A stretch of 64,000 nucleotides of DNA, taken from assembly GCF_038396785.1 (NCBI RefSeq), contig NZ_CP151087.1, positions 3,596,001-3,660,000 on the forward strand. Reading direction: 5' to 3'. Below are positions 7,532 to 18,034 of this stretch, one piece after another. Origin of the DNA: Sphingobacterium thalpophilum (GTDB lineage Bacteria > Bacteroidota > Bacteroidia > Sphingobacteriales > Sphingobacteriaceae). Position numbers and translations under genes: made by a program. Position 1 is the first letter of the stretch; every line of letters begins with the position of its first letter. The notes under the pieces are model-generated. The model was not told the origin of the DNA. It saw only the letters and a program-made list of their open reading frames with translations, and made no database searches.

Positions 7532-9460
7532 TTATCCGACCATTGAACTGGTCAATTTTCCATTACAAAGTTTTTTAGCTTCTGCTATGATCGCATTCGC
7601 ATCGTAGTGGGCATTCTTCCACTGTGCATTTTGTTCAGCATGCTCAATGATCTTATCCGGAATACCTAAACGAACCACTTGGCTATGATATCCGTGATCT
7701 GCCATAAACTCCAATACAGCGGAACCTATTCCCCCTTGTAAACTTCCATCTTCAACCGTGATAATTTTATCAAACTTTTTAAAGACCTGATGGAGTAAGA
7801 CTTCATCTAATGGTTTAGCAAATCGAAGATCATAATGTGCTGGGTGTATCCCTAATTCATTCAACTGCTGTACCGCTTTAACGGCTTCATTTCCTATAGC
7901 GCCAAAGCTCAATATAGCAAGCTCTTCCCCATCTGTTATAAGACGTCCTTTTCCAATTTCAATTTCCGTAAACGGGCGACGCCAGTCTGGCATAACACCA
8001 TTTCCTCTAGGATATCTAATAACAAATGGACCTTTATTGGGCAACTGAGCTGTATACATTAAATTTCGTAACTCTTCCTCATTCATCGGCGCAGAAACCG
8101 TCATATTTGGAACACAGCGCATAAATGCGATATCATAAGCTCCATGGTGTGTCGCACCATCCGCTCCTACCACGCCCGCACGGTCTAAACAGAAAACGAC
8201 GTTCAGATTTTGCAATGCAACATCATGGATTACCTGATCATAGGCCCGTTGCATAAACGATGAATAAATATTACAAAATGGCAATAGTCCCTGAGTTGCA
8301 AGTCCAGCACTGAAAGTAACAGCATGTTGTTCAGCAATACCGACGTCAAATGCACGCTCAGGCATAGCTTTCATCATAATATTCATGGAAGAACCGGATG
8401 GCATTGCAGGTGTTATACCCACAATCTTATCATTCTCTTCTGCAAGCTCCACCAAAGTATGTCCAAAGACATCCTGAAATTTGGGAGCCACCGGTTTATC
8501 ATTCGAAGACTTCTTGATCTCACCGGTAATTTTATCAAATAAACCTGGAGCGTGCCACTTAGTCTGGTCTTTCTCCGCCAACGCAAAGCCCTTTCCTTTG
8601 ATAGTGACAGCATGTAATAATTTGGGACCTGGTATGTGTTTAAGATCTTCTAGCGTTTTAGCCAATTTTTTGACATCGTGCCCGTCAACTGGCCCAAAGT
8701 ATCTAAAATTTAAAGATTCAAATAGATTAGCATTTTTCAGCAAAGTTCCCTTTATGCTTTTTTCAAGCTTTTTGGCAATGCCAAGTGCATTGGGACCAAC
8801 TTCTGAAATCTTTGTCAATACTGCTGCTATATCGTCTCTAAATCTGTTGTATCGCTTAGAGGTGGTAATGCTTGTCAAATACTCCTTTAATGCACCAACA
8901 TTCGGATCTATCGACATGCAGTTATCATTTAAGATCACCAAAAGATTTGATTTAGAAATTCCAGCATGATTCAATGCTTCAAATGCCATTCCTCCCGTCA
9001 AGGCACCATCACCGATTACAGCAATATGCTGACGGTCTTTCTCACCTTTTATCTGAGAGGCAACAGCCATACCCAGCGCAGCAGAAATAGATGTTGACGA
9101 GTGACCAACACCAAATGCATCGTATTTAGATTCAAAACGGTTCGGAAAGCCCGAAATCCCGTTCTCAATTCTATTTGTATGAAATATATCCCGGCGACCT
9201 GTTAGGATTTTATGTCCATAAGCCTGATGACCTACATCCCAGATCAATTGATCGTATGGGGTATTCATTACGTAATGTAACGCCACCGTTAACTCGACGA
9301 CTCCCAAACTTGCTGCAAAGTGACCACCATTAACCGAAACCTGATCAATAATAAATTGACGTAATTCCTGACTTAACTGTTCTAATTGGTCTTCCTTTAG
9401 CTTTTTAAGATCAGAGGGATCGTTTATTTTACTTAATAGTTCTCCAGCCTCAAACTGCAT
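7532..9460 (-). CDS. dxs: 1-deoxy-D-xylulose-5-phosphate synthase
   Basis: Thiamine-diphosphate enzyme that condenses pyruvate and glyceraldehyde-3-phosphate, the first step of the MEP isoprenoid pathway. The 642-residue protein shows the cofactor-binding motif beginning GDGALTGG near residue 150, the transketolase-type GIAEQHAVTFSAG near residue 373 with the catalytic Glu, and DRAGVVGADGATHHG. Full length. The neighbouring thiL supplies TPP for enzymes of this type, although the two are not in one operon. Confidence 0.97.
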   Translation of the reverse strand: MQFEAGELLSKINDPSDLKKLKEDQLEQLSQELRQFIIDQVSVNGGHFAASLGVVELTVALHYVMNTPYDQLIWDVGHQAYGHKILTGRRDIFHTNRIENGISGFPNRFESKYDAFGVGHSSTSISAALGMAVASQIKGEKDRQHIAVIGDGALTGGMAFEALNHAGISKSNLLVILNDNCMSIDPNVGALKEYLTSITTSKRYNRFRDDIAAVLTKISEVGPNALGIAKKLEKSIKGTLLKNANLFESLNFRYFGPVDGHDVKKLAKTLEDLKHIPGPKLLHAVTIKGKGFALAEKDQTKWHAPGLFDKITGEIKKSSNDKPVAPKFQDVFGHTLVELAEENDKIVGITPAMPSGSSMNIMMKAMPERAFDVGIAEQHAVTFSAGLATQGLLPFCNIYSSFMQRAYDQVIHDVALQNLNVVFCLDRAGVVGADGATHHGAYDIAFMRCVPNMTVSAPMNEEELRNLMYTAQLPNKGPFVIRYPRGNGVMPDWRRPFTEIEIGKGRLITDGEELAILSFGAIGNEAVKAVQQLNELGIHPAHYDLRFAKPLDEVLLHQVFKKFDKIITVEDGSLQGGIGSAVLEFMADHGYHSQVVRLGIPDKIIEHAEQNAQWKNAHYDANAIIAEAKKLCNGKLTSSMVG

Positions 9461-9604
9461 AGTACTGCTATTTACATGATATGTTCGTACAAAGTAACGA
9501 CAATTTTATTTAATCTTTAAAATTAAATCGCATTTACATATTGAGGTACAACAAATAAAATAATGAATAGTTTGTATCGAAGTTATTCCAAAAGATTTTA
9601 TATG

Positions 9605-9612
9605 TAAATTTG
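9605..9612 (+). promoter_or_regulatory. Minus-7 promoter box of scpA (TAAATTTG)
   Basis: Exact match to the Bacteroidota TAnnTTTG box, ending 8 bases before the scpA ATG. No good TTG box was found at the expected distance upstream. The transcript would have almost no leader. Confidence 0.6.
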
Positions 9613-9620
9613 TATAAGAT

Positions 9621-10409
9621 ATGCAAGTAGAAGAAGGCTACGAAATCAAGCTTCCTCAATTTGAGGGACCTTTTGATTTATTATTATTTTTTATCGAACG
9701 GGATGAATTAAATATCCACGATATACCGATTTCAAAGATTACAGATGATTTTTTATCGTATGTGAGCCAAATGCAAGCGCTCAATATGGAAATGGCAAGC
9801 GAGTTTATCTTTGTTGCTTCGACATTGATGCGTATTAAAGCTAAAATGCTCTTGCCTCGTCTAGATCTAGATGAAAATGAGAATGAAATCGATCTTAGAG
9901 AAGATCTTGTTCAAAAACTTATTCTCTATAAGCAATTTAAAGAGACCTGTGACGATTTGAGAGTCTTGGAGGAGGATCGTCTCAAACTATACAATCGAGG
10001 CAACATACGCTATGATATCCAGCAAAGACTAAAATTAGACTCTACCGGAGAAAATTTGGATAGCTTCGACCTTTATAGTCTAATGATGATTTACGAGCAA
10101 ATGATGTATCAATTCCGTAATCGTCCCCCAGAAGTAACACATACAGTTGTCAAATATCCATACACCATTGAACAACAGAAGAAAGCAATAGCCGAACTAA
10201 TTGAAATCAATAAAAAATTGGATTTTCAAGAAATTCTTAAAAACTCAGAAAATAAAATACAGTTTGTCTATAACTTTTTAGCAATTCTTGAAATGCTGCA
10301 ACAGAGATTATTACAGATCGAAGTGGGCTTAGGCTATAACAATTTCAATGTAGGTGAAAGAGATCCAAATGAGGTAGAGGAACTCCGGCTTGAGGAGCAA
10401 GAAGCATAA
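9621..10409 (+). CDS. scpA: Segregation and condensation protein A
   Basis: Kleisin subunit of the Smc-ScpAB condensin complex, which organises and separates replicated chromosomes. The 262-residue protein begins with the family signature FEGPFDLLLFFIERDELNI and has the long helical middle and C-terminal winged-helix-like end expected of a kleisin. It stands alone here, without scpB or smc, between divergent dxs and convergent thiL. It shares a bidirectional terminator with thiL. Confidence 0.92.
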   Translation: MQVEEGYEIKLPQFEGPFDLLLFFIERDELNIHDIPISKITDDFLSYVSQMQALNMEMASEFIFVASTLMRIKAKMLLPRLDLDENENEIDLREDLVQKLILYKQFKETCDDLRVLEEDRLKLYNRGNIRYDIQQRLKLDSTGENLDSFDLYSLMMIYEQMMYQFRNRPPEVTHTVVKYPYTIEQQKKAIAELIEINKKLDFQEILKNSENKIQFVYNFLAILEMLQQRLLQIEVGLGYNNFNVGERDPNEVEELRLEEQEA

Positions 10410-10438
10410 AAAAAGACCTGTTTTGAACAGGTCTTTTT
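10410..10438. terminator. Bidirectional terminator between scpA and thiL
   Basis: A 13-bp stem, AAAAAGACCTGTT with AACAGGTCTTTTT, with a 3-base loop and T/A runs on both sides. It lies between convergent genes that end at 10409 and 10443. Confidence 0.85.
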
Positions 10439-10442
10439 CGTA

Positions 10443-11495
10443 TTAGTCTTTTTTCTTAAAAGCATTCCACCCCTGGGCTGTTATCGGATAAAGGTTCCCT
10501 GATTTGGAAATCATTTCACAGCCTTCAGTACTTGGCGTCATATAACCAATAATGCTAATATCCGGTAAGTTTTTGATTTTATCATGATCGGCCTGAGCTA
10601 TTGTGAACAGTAGTTCATAATCTTCACCGCCATTAAGTGCGGCTACGGTTGGATCAATGCCAAATTCCCGCCCCGTATCATAAGTCATCTGATCCAATGG
10701 AATTTTTTCCTCATATAATCTGCAACCTTTGTCAGATTGTCTGCAAATATGTAGAATTTCTGATGCAAGCCCGTCTGAAATATCCATCATCGCTGTGGGC
10801 TTGATCCCTAGCTTGGCAAATAATTCAACAATGTCTTTCCGGGCTTCAGGTTTCAATTGACGTTCAACAATATAATCTTTTCCCTCTAAATCAGGCTGTA
10901 CATTGGGATTTTCTAAATAGATATCCTTTTCACGCTCCAAGAGCTGTAAGCCCATATAAGCTGCCCCTAGATCACCAGACACACACAAGAGATCACCTTC
11001 CTGCGCACCATTACGATAAACAATCTGATCTGTATCAGCATAACCTATGCTTGTCACAGAAATAACCAAGCCTTGGGCTGAAGCGGAAGTGTCTCCGCCA
11101 ATTAAGTCGACATTATATTTCTTACAGGCAATCAATGCTCCCTGATAAATCTCTTCTACAGCTTCCAATGGAAATTTTGAGGACAGACCTATTGAAAAGG
11201 TAATTTGTGAAGCTATTCCGTTCATCGCGTAAATATCGCTCAAATTGACCTGAACAGCTTTGTAACCTAGATGTTTTAACGGAACATATCTAAGATCAAA
11301 ATGAATCCCTTCCAACAGTAGATCAGTAGATATCAAGGTTTTTTTACCTCCAAAATCTAGAACAGCAGCATCATCGCCAATCCCTTTAATTGTGGATTTT
11401 TCTGTTAATTCTACAGCTTTTTTTATATAATCAATCAAGCCGAACTCACCCATTTCTTCCAAATTGGTTCGCTCGGTGTTATCAAAATCGAACAT
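10443..11495 (-). CDS. thiL: Thiamine-monophosphate kinase
   Basis: Phosphorylates thiamine monophosphate to the active cofactor TPP. The 350-residue protein has the PurM/AIR-synthase fold: an N-terminal GIGDDAAVL motif near residue 40, STDLLLEGIHFD, and a later DISDGL and NGGEDYELLF, all characteristic of ThiL. No THI-box (TPP riboswitch) was recognised upstream. Confidence 0.95.
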   Translation of the reverse strand: MFDFDNTERTNLEEMGEFGLIDYIKKAVELTEKSTIKGIGDDAAVLDFGGKKTLISTDLLLEGIHFDLRYVPLKHLGYKAVQVNLSDIYAMNGIASQITFSIGLSSKFPLEAVEEIYQGALIACKKYNVDLIGGDTSASAQGLVISVTSIGYADTDQIVYRNGAQEGDLLCVSGDLGAAYMGLQLLEREKDIYLENPNVQPDLEGKDYIVERQLKPEARKDIVELFAKLGIKPTAMMDISDGLASEILHICRQSDKGCRLYEEKIPLDQMTYDTGREFGIDPTVAALNGGEDYELLFTIAQADHDKIKNLPDISIIGYMTPSTEGCEMISKSGNLYPITAQGWNAFKKKD

Positions 11496-11623
11496 GCTAA
11501 AAAGTTTAAAAGTTTAATATAGATAATGCCTGCTGATAATCATCTCCCAGAGAGATATCCGGATGGCATTACAAAATAAGTTTTACTATAAGACCAATGC
11601 CCCCTGCTTATACATTGGACTCT

Positions 11624-11657
11624 TTTCGTTGAACTGCATATAAACAGCTCAACGAAA
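11624..11657 (-). terminator. Possible nadA terminator hairpin
   Basis: A 13-bp stem with an 8-base loop (TTTCGTTGAGCTG / CAGTTCAACGAAA on the minus strand, one G-U pair) lies 65 bases after the nadA stop. It pairs fully only on the minus strand, but no U-run follows, so termination is uncertain. Confidence 0.4.
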
Positions 11658-11721
11658 TCATTATTGACCATTGAAAACCAATCAGTTATTATCTTGGTAT
11701 GATCAAAAATTATGCAGATTT

Positions 11722-12717
11722 CTATAAGCCTAAACTTGCCGATATTTCCAACATACGTTCAATAGGACGCTGGGCTCGGAGAATAACATCCTCGGGAAGA
11801 AGGATTTCAGGCGATTCATACTTCAGACAGTTATATAGCTTCTCAAGCGTATTAAGCTTCATATGCGGGCAATCATTACATGCACAGGCATTATTAGGAG
11901 GTGCAGGGATAAAAGTCTTATGTGGACTTGCTTTTTGCATTTGGTAGAGAATACCTGATTCTGTAGCAACAATATAAGCCTGGGCCGTATCTGTCTGGGT
12001 AAATTTAAGCATGCCGGCAGTCGATCCCACATAATCGGCTATCGCCAGTATATGATCCTCACACTCCGGATGGGCAATAAACTTAGCATCAGGGTGCTCG
12101 CTTTTCAAACGATCAATTTTATCTTGAGAAAAAATTTCATGGACCATACATGCACCATTCCAAAGCACAAGATCTCGTCCAGTTTTCTTTTTAACGTATG
12201 CTCCGAGATTACGATCCGGGCCAAAAATGATTTTCTGATCCGCTGGCAGGCTCTCTACGATCTGCACAGCGTTACTAGAGGTACATACGATATCGGAAAG
12301 CGCTTTCAATTCCGCTGTACAGTTTACATAAGTGATGACCAAATGATCAGGATATTGTTCCTTAAATTTAGCGAAAAGATGCGGCGGGCAAGAATCTGAT
12401 AGCGAACAACCTGCTTTGGCATCTGGCAGAAGAACCTTTTTCGTCGGTGAAAGTATTTTAGCTGTCTCAGCCATGAAATGTACTCCAGCAAAAACAATTA
12501 CATCTGCATCAGTTTTCGCAGCTTCCTGGGATAAACCAAGGCTATCTCCTATATAATCCGCTATATCTTGAATTTCAGACTCTTGATAATAGTGAGCCAA
12601 GATGACAGCGTTCTTTTCTTTCTTTAACCGTTGGATCTCTTTAATCAAATCCAGTGAGGGATCAATCGGAGCATCGATATAACCTTTTGCTTGAAGCTCA
12701 TAATTTACAATTTCCAT
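11722..12717 (-). CDS. nadA: Quinolinate synthase A
   Basis: 4Fe-4S enzyme that condenses iminoaspartate with dihydroxyacetone phosphate to quinolinate in de novo NAD synthesis. The 331-residue protein has AHYYQ near residue 40, the cluster ligands in AGCSLSDSC and in the ACACNDCPHM segment, and HPEC. I prefer the ATG at 12717 (MEIVNYE) over one 30 bases further upstream. Its partner nadB, which makes iminoaspartate, lies on the other side of the putative origin, divergently transcribed. Confidence 0.95.
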   Translation of the reverse strand: MEIVNYELQAKGYIDAPIDPSLDLIKEIQRLKKEKNAVILAHYYQESEIQDIADYIGDSLGLSQEAAKTDADVIVFAGVHFMAETAKILSPTKKVLLPDAKAGCSLSDSCPPHLFAKFKEQYPDHLVITYVNCTAELKALSDIVCTSSNAVQIVESLPADQKIIFGPDRNLGAYVKKKTGRDLVLWNGACMVHEIFSQDKIDRLKSEHPDAKFIAHPECEDHILAIADYVGSTAGMLKFTQTDTAQAYIVATESGILYQMQKASPHKTFIPAPPNNACACNDCPHMKLNTLEKLYNCLKYESPEILLPEDVILRAQRPIERMLEISASLGL

Positions 12718-15439
12718 GCGAGTAGTTTCAACTTTTATGAACAGCAAAAATAAGCATTGTTAGATATATAAAAGTCAATTAAAAGCAAATTAATCAGGTC
12801 GTGGTAATATACCGCTCGCTTGAATGTGATGCATTATTAGATAATAACAGATAAAACACTGATATAAAACCTCTTATTAATCAATAATAGATTACAACGG
12901 ATCTACCGAGCCTAGCTTATTGGATAATGTCAGTTTTCAAATTTGATCGAACAACTACAACTGTTGCCCAATTACATGATCTTGCAGCACTGACAGTGAA
13001 ATACCTATTAAAAAAATACAAATTAAACATTTACAAATATTAATAGTTAAATTAATTTAAATAAAGTTTAATCAAACAATATTACGCCCATATAAACTCT
13101 TTTAGACTTGAATATTTAGGAAACTATTCGAACTCTTCATTTATACCAAAAGCTGAAAGGGTTTATTTCACATTATTTCGATCTTCGAAAATCAGTTTCA
13201 TCCGCATCAAACCTTCATAGCCTAAGGAACGTTTTTAGGCATATTACAAAACAATGAAAAATATAGCACAAAAGGAAGCTTTATTTATTAACATTTCAGA
13301 TTAAAAAACGTTTTTGAGCTCTTATAGGAGAGATTAATGGATTCTGGATTGATCAATAATTTTATATCAAATTCTCAGCGGGTTTATTTTGTAAATTTGG
13401 AGTAAACTGTATATGCCTGCAGCATTGAAAGCGTACGAAATAGCTTCGAAAGCAAAATAAACGCTCTCAGAATTGTCTATAGGATATTGCATCATCAGCT
13501 TCCCTAAATATGCCATTCTAATCGCAAATATTTGAAGTTTATATATTTTTCGTTTACCAACCACATACAGCAACGGAGGCCAGAACTAGGCGAAAATCAA
13601 TTTTCATTAATAAAAATACGTCATAGACAATCAATACAAAACAATAATTTCTGGAATAAGTGCTTTTACATTTGCATATAAAAATACTAGCAGCTTGTAG
13701 AAATGAATATAGGAATATAGCGATGTAAATTTACGCCAATTCAGGGTCAATAGCGTTGAATGAAATAGTTCAAATAAACCCTATAAGAATTGGATATTTA
13801 TAAGAAAATCTAAAAGAGTCAAGTAGAAGCGAATCTAGAAGAGAGTATTTCTCGGAAAATAAAATATATGACTAAATGATGCATACAGCATCCAAAATAA
13901 AGCGGACAAGAATTAAATATTGGCTACTATAATATAAGATAGTGAATTTATTTAATTCTAAGAGGCTTTAATGAAATTTTCACAATTCAATTTTACAAAA
14001 TTCAAGAATAAATGATGGATCCCACCAAAATAGAATAAATTATACCGAGTATCAGATAAGAATCCAGTAAATAACTCCCTCAAAAGCTCAATATAACAGA
14101 ATCCGAGCGTATATCCGGCTAGACCAAGCATCTGGCGATAATTATAGTACAAACCGCAAAAAATCCAACAAATATAACTTAAAAAATACTAATAAGTATA
14201 ATAACGAAATATAAACTTGTTAAAAAATATACATTCTCAAATTTATATTAAATTTGGTGAATTAAACCGCTTCATACTCAAATAGATAAATAATATTAAA
14301 AGATAATACTAAATATGCGATTGACAAAGCACTTTCAAAGCATGTTAGTCGCTTAGAATTAAATATTCCAAACAAACAGCGAAAGAAGTCAATATATTCA
14401 ATCCATAAGAGCTTTATTTTAGAAAAATACGCCCTGAGAATGATATAAAAAGATTCTTTATAACAATGATCCAGAATATTCGAATCTCACAGATCTAAAT
14501 TTGGACAATTATTCCATCTAATGGATGTTGGGCTGCAAATATAGTAAGATTGTTTGTTCTACAATAAATTATTTGAAGAAATTATTTGCAATCCAAAATT
14601 ATAAACAAGCTAATCTTAAAATTTCACTTAGATCGCAAACAGTTCACTATTTAAACGCATAGAATGCAATAAAAAGCACTGAAAACAAATTTTGCAAAAA
14701 TATCCAATTTTGAGCGGGTTTATTTTTAACCAATAACCTTGAGATTCTGTTTAAAATTCAATTACGGCAAAACCAAACGGATATTATAGCCAATCCGAAT
14801 ACAATAACCCGATCCAGGAATAAAAAATTCCAATAAGCATTACCGTTCATTTTGAAAAATTTGCTGATAAAGTTATAAAAATTCCGCATTCAAATTTTAA
14901 CTCGTTGAGAAGACCATATTCAAATATTTTTTTTTTAAAAAAGCAAATAAGCAAACCTAAAGCGACTTAAAATCGAAATAGTAAAATCAACTAAATTGCC
15001 TTTTTCAAAAAAATTTTTAAAGCAAAAATTAGTAGCTATTAGAATTCAATAAAAGAATCTATATAGTTGAAAGCTAGAAATATTGAACTCTCATAGCACC
15101 AAAATGAGAGTTAAACCTTTTCTTTATCGATTTCCATCAGTTACAATCCCATAAAATTGAAATAAGATCCCATAACGGAAAATATCCAAGTATAAAACGG
15201 CTTAAATGAATTTTTTCTTAAAAAAATTATAAATAACGCGCTGAAACTACTTTAAATCCATATGTAAAAAAAAATAAAATAAATATCCGATCCTAAAGCG
15301 CTTTAAAAGCCAATAGGAAATTTAAAAAATAATATAAACTCAATTAGAATTAAATATTTCAATAGGGGACTCCATAATTCCCGGATATCGAAACCTAACG
15401 GACTCTAATCGAACTTGACAAAACTAAACAAAGATTTTC
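12718..15439. other. Gene-poor AT-rich region left of the origin
   Basis: About 2.7 kb with no reading frame that looks coding; the frames present (for example 68 codons at 13367-13573 and 64 codons at 13958-14152, both minus) have no family features. The plus strand is rich in A and C. Several degenerate short motifs recur, such as AGAATTAAATATT (near 13908, 14353, 15346), GCGGGTTTATTTT (13379, 14714) and CGCTTTAAAA/CGACTTAAAA (14962, 15298). I see no tRNA, rRNA or terminator. It may be decayed DNA or an extended origin-associated structure. Confidence 0.6.
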
Positions 15440-15810
15440 GAACGTATTCCACAATCTTTTTTTTCAATAAATACTAATTATTTAAAATAGAAAATCTCTT
15501 ATTGTTTATTATGGTGTGGAAAAGTGGTATAAATTAGGTTATTTCAATTTTGATTTTAGGTTTTTAAAGAGTTTTCAACAATTTTTCAACAGGATTTATC
15601 TATTAAAGAGCTGATTTTTAAAATTCTAATTTATCGTATTTTTTATTTTCCATATATTTTTGTTGAATAGTTTTTGTTTAGAAAATGTGGAAATCTATGG
15701 ATTTTTGTGCGGAAAAATTTTAGAAATAAGGCTTCAAAATAGGGGATTTGTGAATTGTTAAATACTTTTCATTTTTATTTAACCTTTTATTTACACGTTT
15801 TCCACATTTT
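15440..15810. other. Putative chromosomal replication origin (oriC)
   Basis: A cluster of DnaA-box-like 9-mers: TATTCCACA (15445-15453), TGTGGAAAA (15515-15523), TTTTCAACA twice 11 bp apart (15572-15580, 15583-15591), TGTGGAAAT (15686-15694) and TTTTCCACA (15798-15806). The consensus TTATCCACA is not matched perfectly by any. On the plus strand, composition changes within this segment from A/C-rich to T/G-rich (the line from 15661 has 14 G and 2 C), as expected at an origin. AT-rich DNA between the boxes could be the unwinding element. dnaA, mnmG and parS-like sites are all within 10 kb. Confidence 0.75.
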
Positions 15811-15861
15811 TCGTTAATTTGAATCGTCACTTTTGGGGATAGTTTGTGAATTTTAATTTAT

Positions 15862-17454
15862 ATGGCAGATAGAAAGGTAGATTTTTTGGTCATTGGATCA
15901 GGTATTGCTGGATTGAGCTTTGCTTTAAAGGCATCGAAATTCGGTAAAGTATTGATAGTCACTAAGTCCAATGAGGATGAGTCTAATACAAAATATGCGC
16001 AAGGGGGAGTGGCTGCCGTTGTGGATAAGTCAGATAGCTTTGAAAAGCATATCATTGATACTCAGATTGCTGGGGATGGTTTATGCGATGTTGAAATTGT
16101 GGAAAACGTAGTGAGAGAAGCACCGGAACGGATTGCAGAACTTATTTCATACGGAACATCATTTGACAAGGAGGAATCGGGGTTATATGATCTGGCAAAA
16201 GAGGGGGGACATTCCGCTCATCGTATTTTGCATTATAAAGATATAACTGGCTATGAAATTGAGCGTGCATTATTGGCGCAAGCACATAGTGATCCCAACA
16301 TTGAAATCGTAACGCATTACTTTGCCATTGATTTGATTACACAGCATCATTTGGGGGAATACGTGGATAAGAACAGGGAAGACATTACCTGTTATGGAAT
16401 TTATGCTTTTAATACCTCATCACATTTAGTAGATAAGATTTTGAGTAAGGTTACTGTGATGGCTTCTGGAGGAGCAGGGCATGTTTATTCAAGTACAACA
16501 AATCCAACTATTGCGACTGGAGATGGTATTGCTATGGTGTATCGGGCAAAAGGTAAGGTACGTAATATGGAGTTTATGCAATTTCACCCTACTTCTTTAT
16601 ACAATCCAAAGGACTCTCCTGCATTTTTGGTATCTGAAGCCGTACGTGGATTTGGGGGTATTTTAAGAAGGATCAATGGTGAATCTTTCATGGAGGAGTA
16701 CGATGAACGTGCTTCTTTGGCACCAAGAGACATCGTTGCTAGAGCTATTGATGCCGAGATGAAGAAATCTGGTATAGATTATGTGTACCTTGATATCACG
16801 CATCGGAATAAGGAAGATATTATCAAGCATTTTCCAAATATTTATGAAAAGTGTCTTTCGATCGGACTGGATATGGCGAAGGATTTTATACCAGTTACAC
16901 CGGCTGCGCATTACCTCTGTGGAGGCATTTATGTAGATGATTTTGGACGCAGTAGCCTCGTTAACTTATATGCTTGCGGAGAGTGTTCTTCTACTGGCCT
17001 ACATGGGGCAAACCGATTAGCTTCTAATTCACTTCTTGAAGCGCTTGTTTATGCACATCGTATTTTCCTGGATGCCACAAAGTCGATAGGATTGATTAAC
17101 CATATTGTTGATGTCCCCGAATGGGATGACTCTAAAACCTCTCTTTCAAATGAGGATATTTTGGTAAGTCATAATTTACGCGAGTGCCAAAAGATTATGA
17201 GTGACTATGTTGGCATTGTCCGTTCCGATTTTAGGCTTGAAAGAGCTCTTAAACGGCTACATCTCTTGTATGAGGAGACCGAAGAATTTTATCGAAATAC
17301 AAGGCTTTCTGTTAAACTGTGTGAACTGCGTAATGTTATCCAAGTAGCTTATATCGTGACAAAATCAGCTATGTTACGGAAAGAAAGTAGGGGATTGCAT
17401 TATACAACGGACTATCCGAAACATTCGGAAGTATTACAGGATACAATTTTTTAA
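15862..17454 (+). CDS. nadB: L-aspartate oxidase
   Basis: FAD enzyme that oxidises L-aspartate to iminoaspartate, the substrate for NadA. The 530-residue protein starts with a GSGIAGLSFAL dinucleotide-binding loop, then TKYAQGGVAAV near residue 45, HSAHRILH near 114, and a C-terminal GLHGANRLASNSLLEALV motif that closes the FAD site. It is the first gene to the right of the origin and is transcribed with the rightward fork. The next gene follows after 5 bases. Confidence 0.96.
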   Translation: MADRKVDFLVIGSGIAGLSFALKASKFGKVLIVTKSNEDESNTKYAQGGVAAVVDKSDSFEKHIIDTQIAGDGLCDVEIVENVVREAPERIAELISYGTSFDKEESGLYDLAKEGGHSAHRILHYKDITGYEIERALLAQAHSDPNIEIVTHYFAIDLITQHHLGEYVDKNREDITCYGIYAFNTSSHLVDKILSKVTVMASGGAGHVYSSTTNPTIATGDGIAMVYRAKGKVRNMEFMQFHPTSLYNPKDSPAFLVSEAVRGFGGILRRINGESFMEEYDERASLAPRDIVARAIDAEMKKSGIDYVYLDITHRNKEDIIKHFPNIYEKCLSIGLDMAKDFIPVTPAAHYLCGGIYVDDFGRSSLVNLYACGECSSTGLHGANRLASNSLLEALVYAHRIFLDATKSIGLINHIVDVPEWDDSKTSLSNEDILVSHNLRECQKIMSDYVGIVRSDFRLERALKRLHLLYEETEEFYRNTRLSVKLCELRNVIQVAYIVTKSAMLRKESRGLHYTTDYPKHSEVLQDTIF

Positions 17455-17459
17455 GGAAT

Positions 17460-17966
17460 ATGGCACTTATTTTATCTGTTTTGGATAAATCTCCGGTTAT
17501 AGCTGAAGAATGCTTCTTAGCACCCAATTCAACGATTGTAGGCGATGTGGAGATTGGGCATCACTGTTCGGTATGGTTTAATGCTGTCATACGCGGAGAT
17601 GTCAATTATATTCGTATCGGTAATTATACTAATATTCAAGATGGAGCGGTTATACATTGTACCTATAAGAAATGCGGTACTACGATCGGAAATTATGTAA
17701 GTATAGGGCATCAGGCTATGGTACATGGATGTATTTTGGAAGATCATGTACTCATTGGTATGGGAGCTATCGTTATGGATAATGCGATTGTTGAATCGAA
17801 TGTTATTGTAGCAGCTGGTGCAGTAGTTTTGGAAAATACTCGTTGTGAATCGGGATTTCTATATGCTGGAGTACCTGCCAAAAAGATAAAAGCACTTACT
17901 GAAGAGCAGAAAGATCTATTGCAGCAGCTGCCACATAATTATGTTATGTACAGCTCCTGGTTTTAG
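17460..17966 (+). CDS. Gamma carbonic anhydrase family protein
   Basis: 168-residue left-handed beta-helix protein built from hexapeptide repeats, close to the YrdA/PaaY type of gamma carbonic anhydrases and acyltransferase-like proteins. Metal-ligand-type histidines appear in DGAVIHC near residue 66 and in GHQAMVHG near residue 83. It lies 5 bases behind nadB and is probably co-transcribed with it. Enzymatic activity is not certain in this subfamily. Confidence 0.85.
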   Translation: MALILSVLDKSPVIAEECFLAPNSTIVGDVEIGHHCSVWFNAVIRGDVNYIRIGNYTNIQDGAVIHCTYKKCGTTIGNYVSIGHQAMVHGCILEDHVLIGMGAIVMDNAIVESNVIVAAGAVVLENTRCESGFLYAGVPAKKIKALTEEQKDLLQQLPHNYVMYSSWF

Positions 17967-18006
17967 CTTAATCGAATTAGCAGTGTTTTAAATTATTATT
18001 TTAGAA

Positions 18007-18034
18007 TGGCCTCAATTATTCTTTTTTGAGGCCA
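18007..18034. terminator. Possible terminator between convergent genes
   Basis: A 9-bp stem TGGCCTCAA/TTGAGGCCA overlapping the end of the minus-strand gene at 18016. No clear T-run follows the stem on either strand, so the call is weak. Confidence 0.35.

Noticed and set aside
11496..11721. Possible TPP riboswitch upstream of thiL
   Set aside because: No CTGAGA or other conserved THI-box elements were seen on the minus strand; only the hairpin probably belonging to nadA.
13367..14152. Two minus-strand open frames of 68 and 64 codons in the gene-poor region
   Set aside because: No signal peptide, domain or neighbour support, and composition equals the surrounding non-coding DNA.
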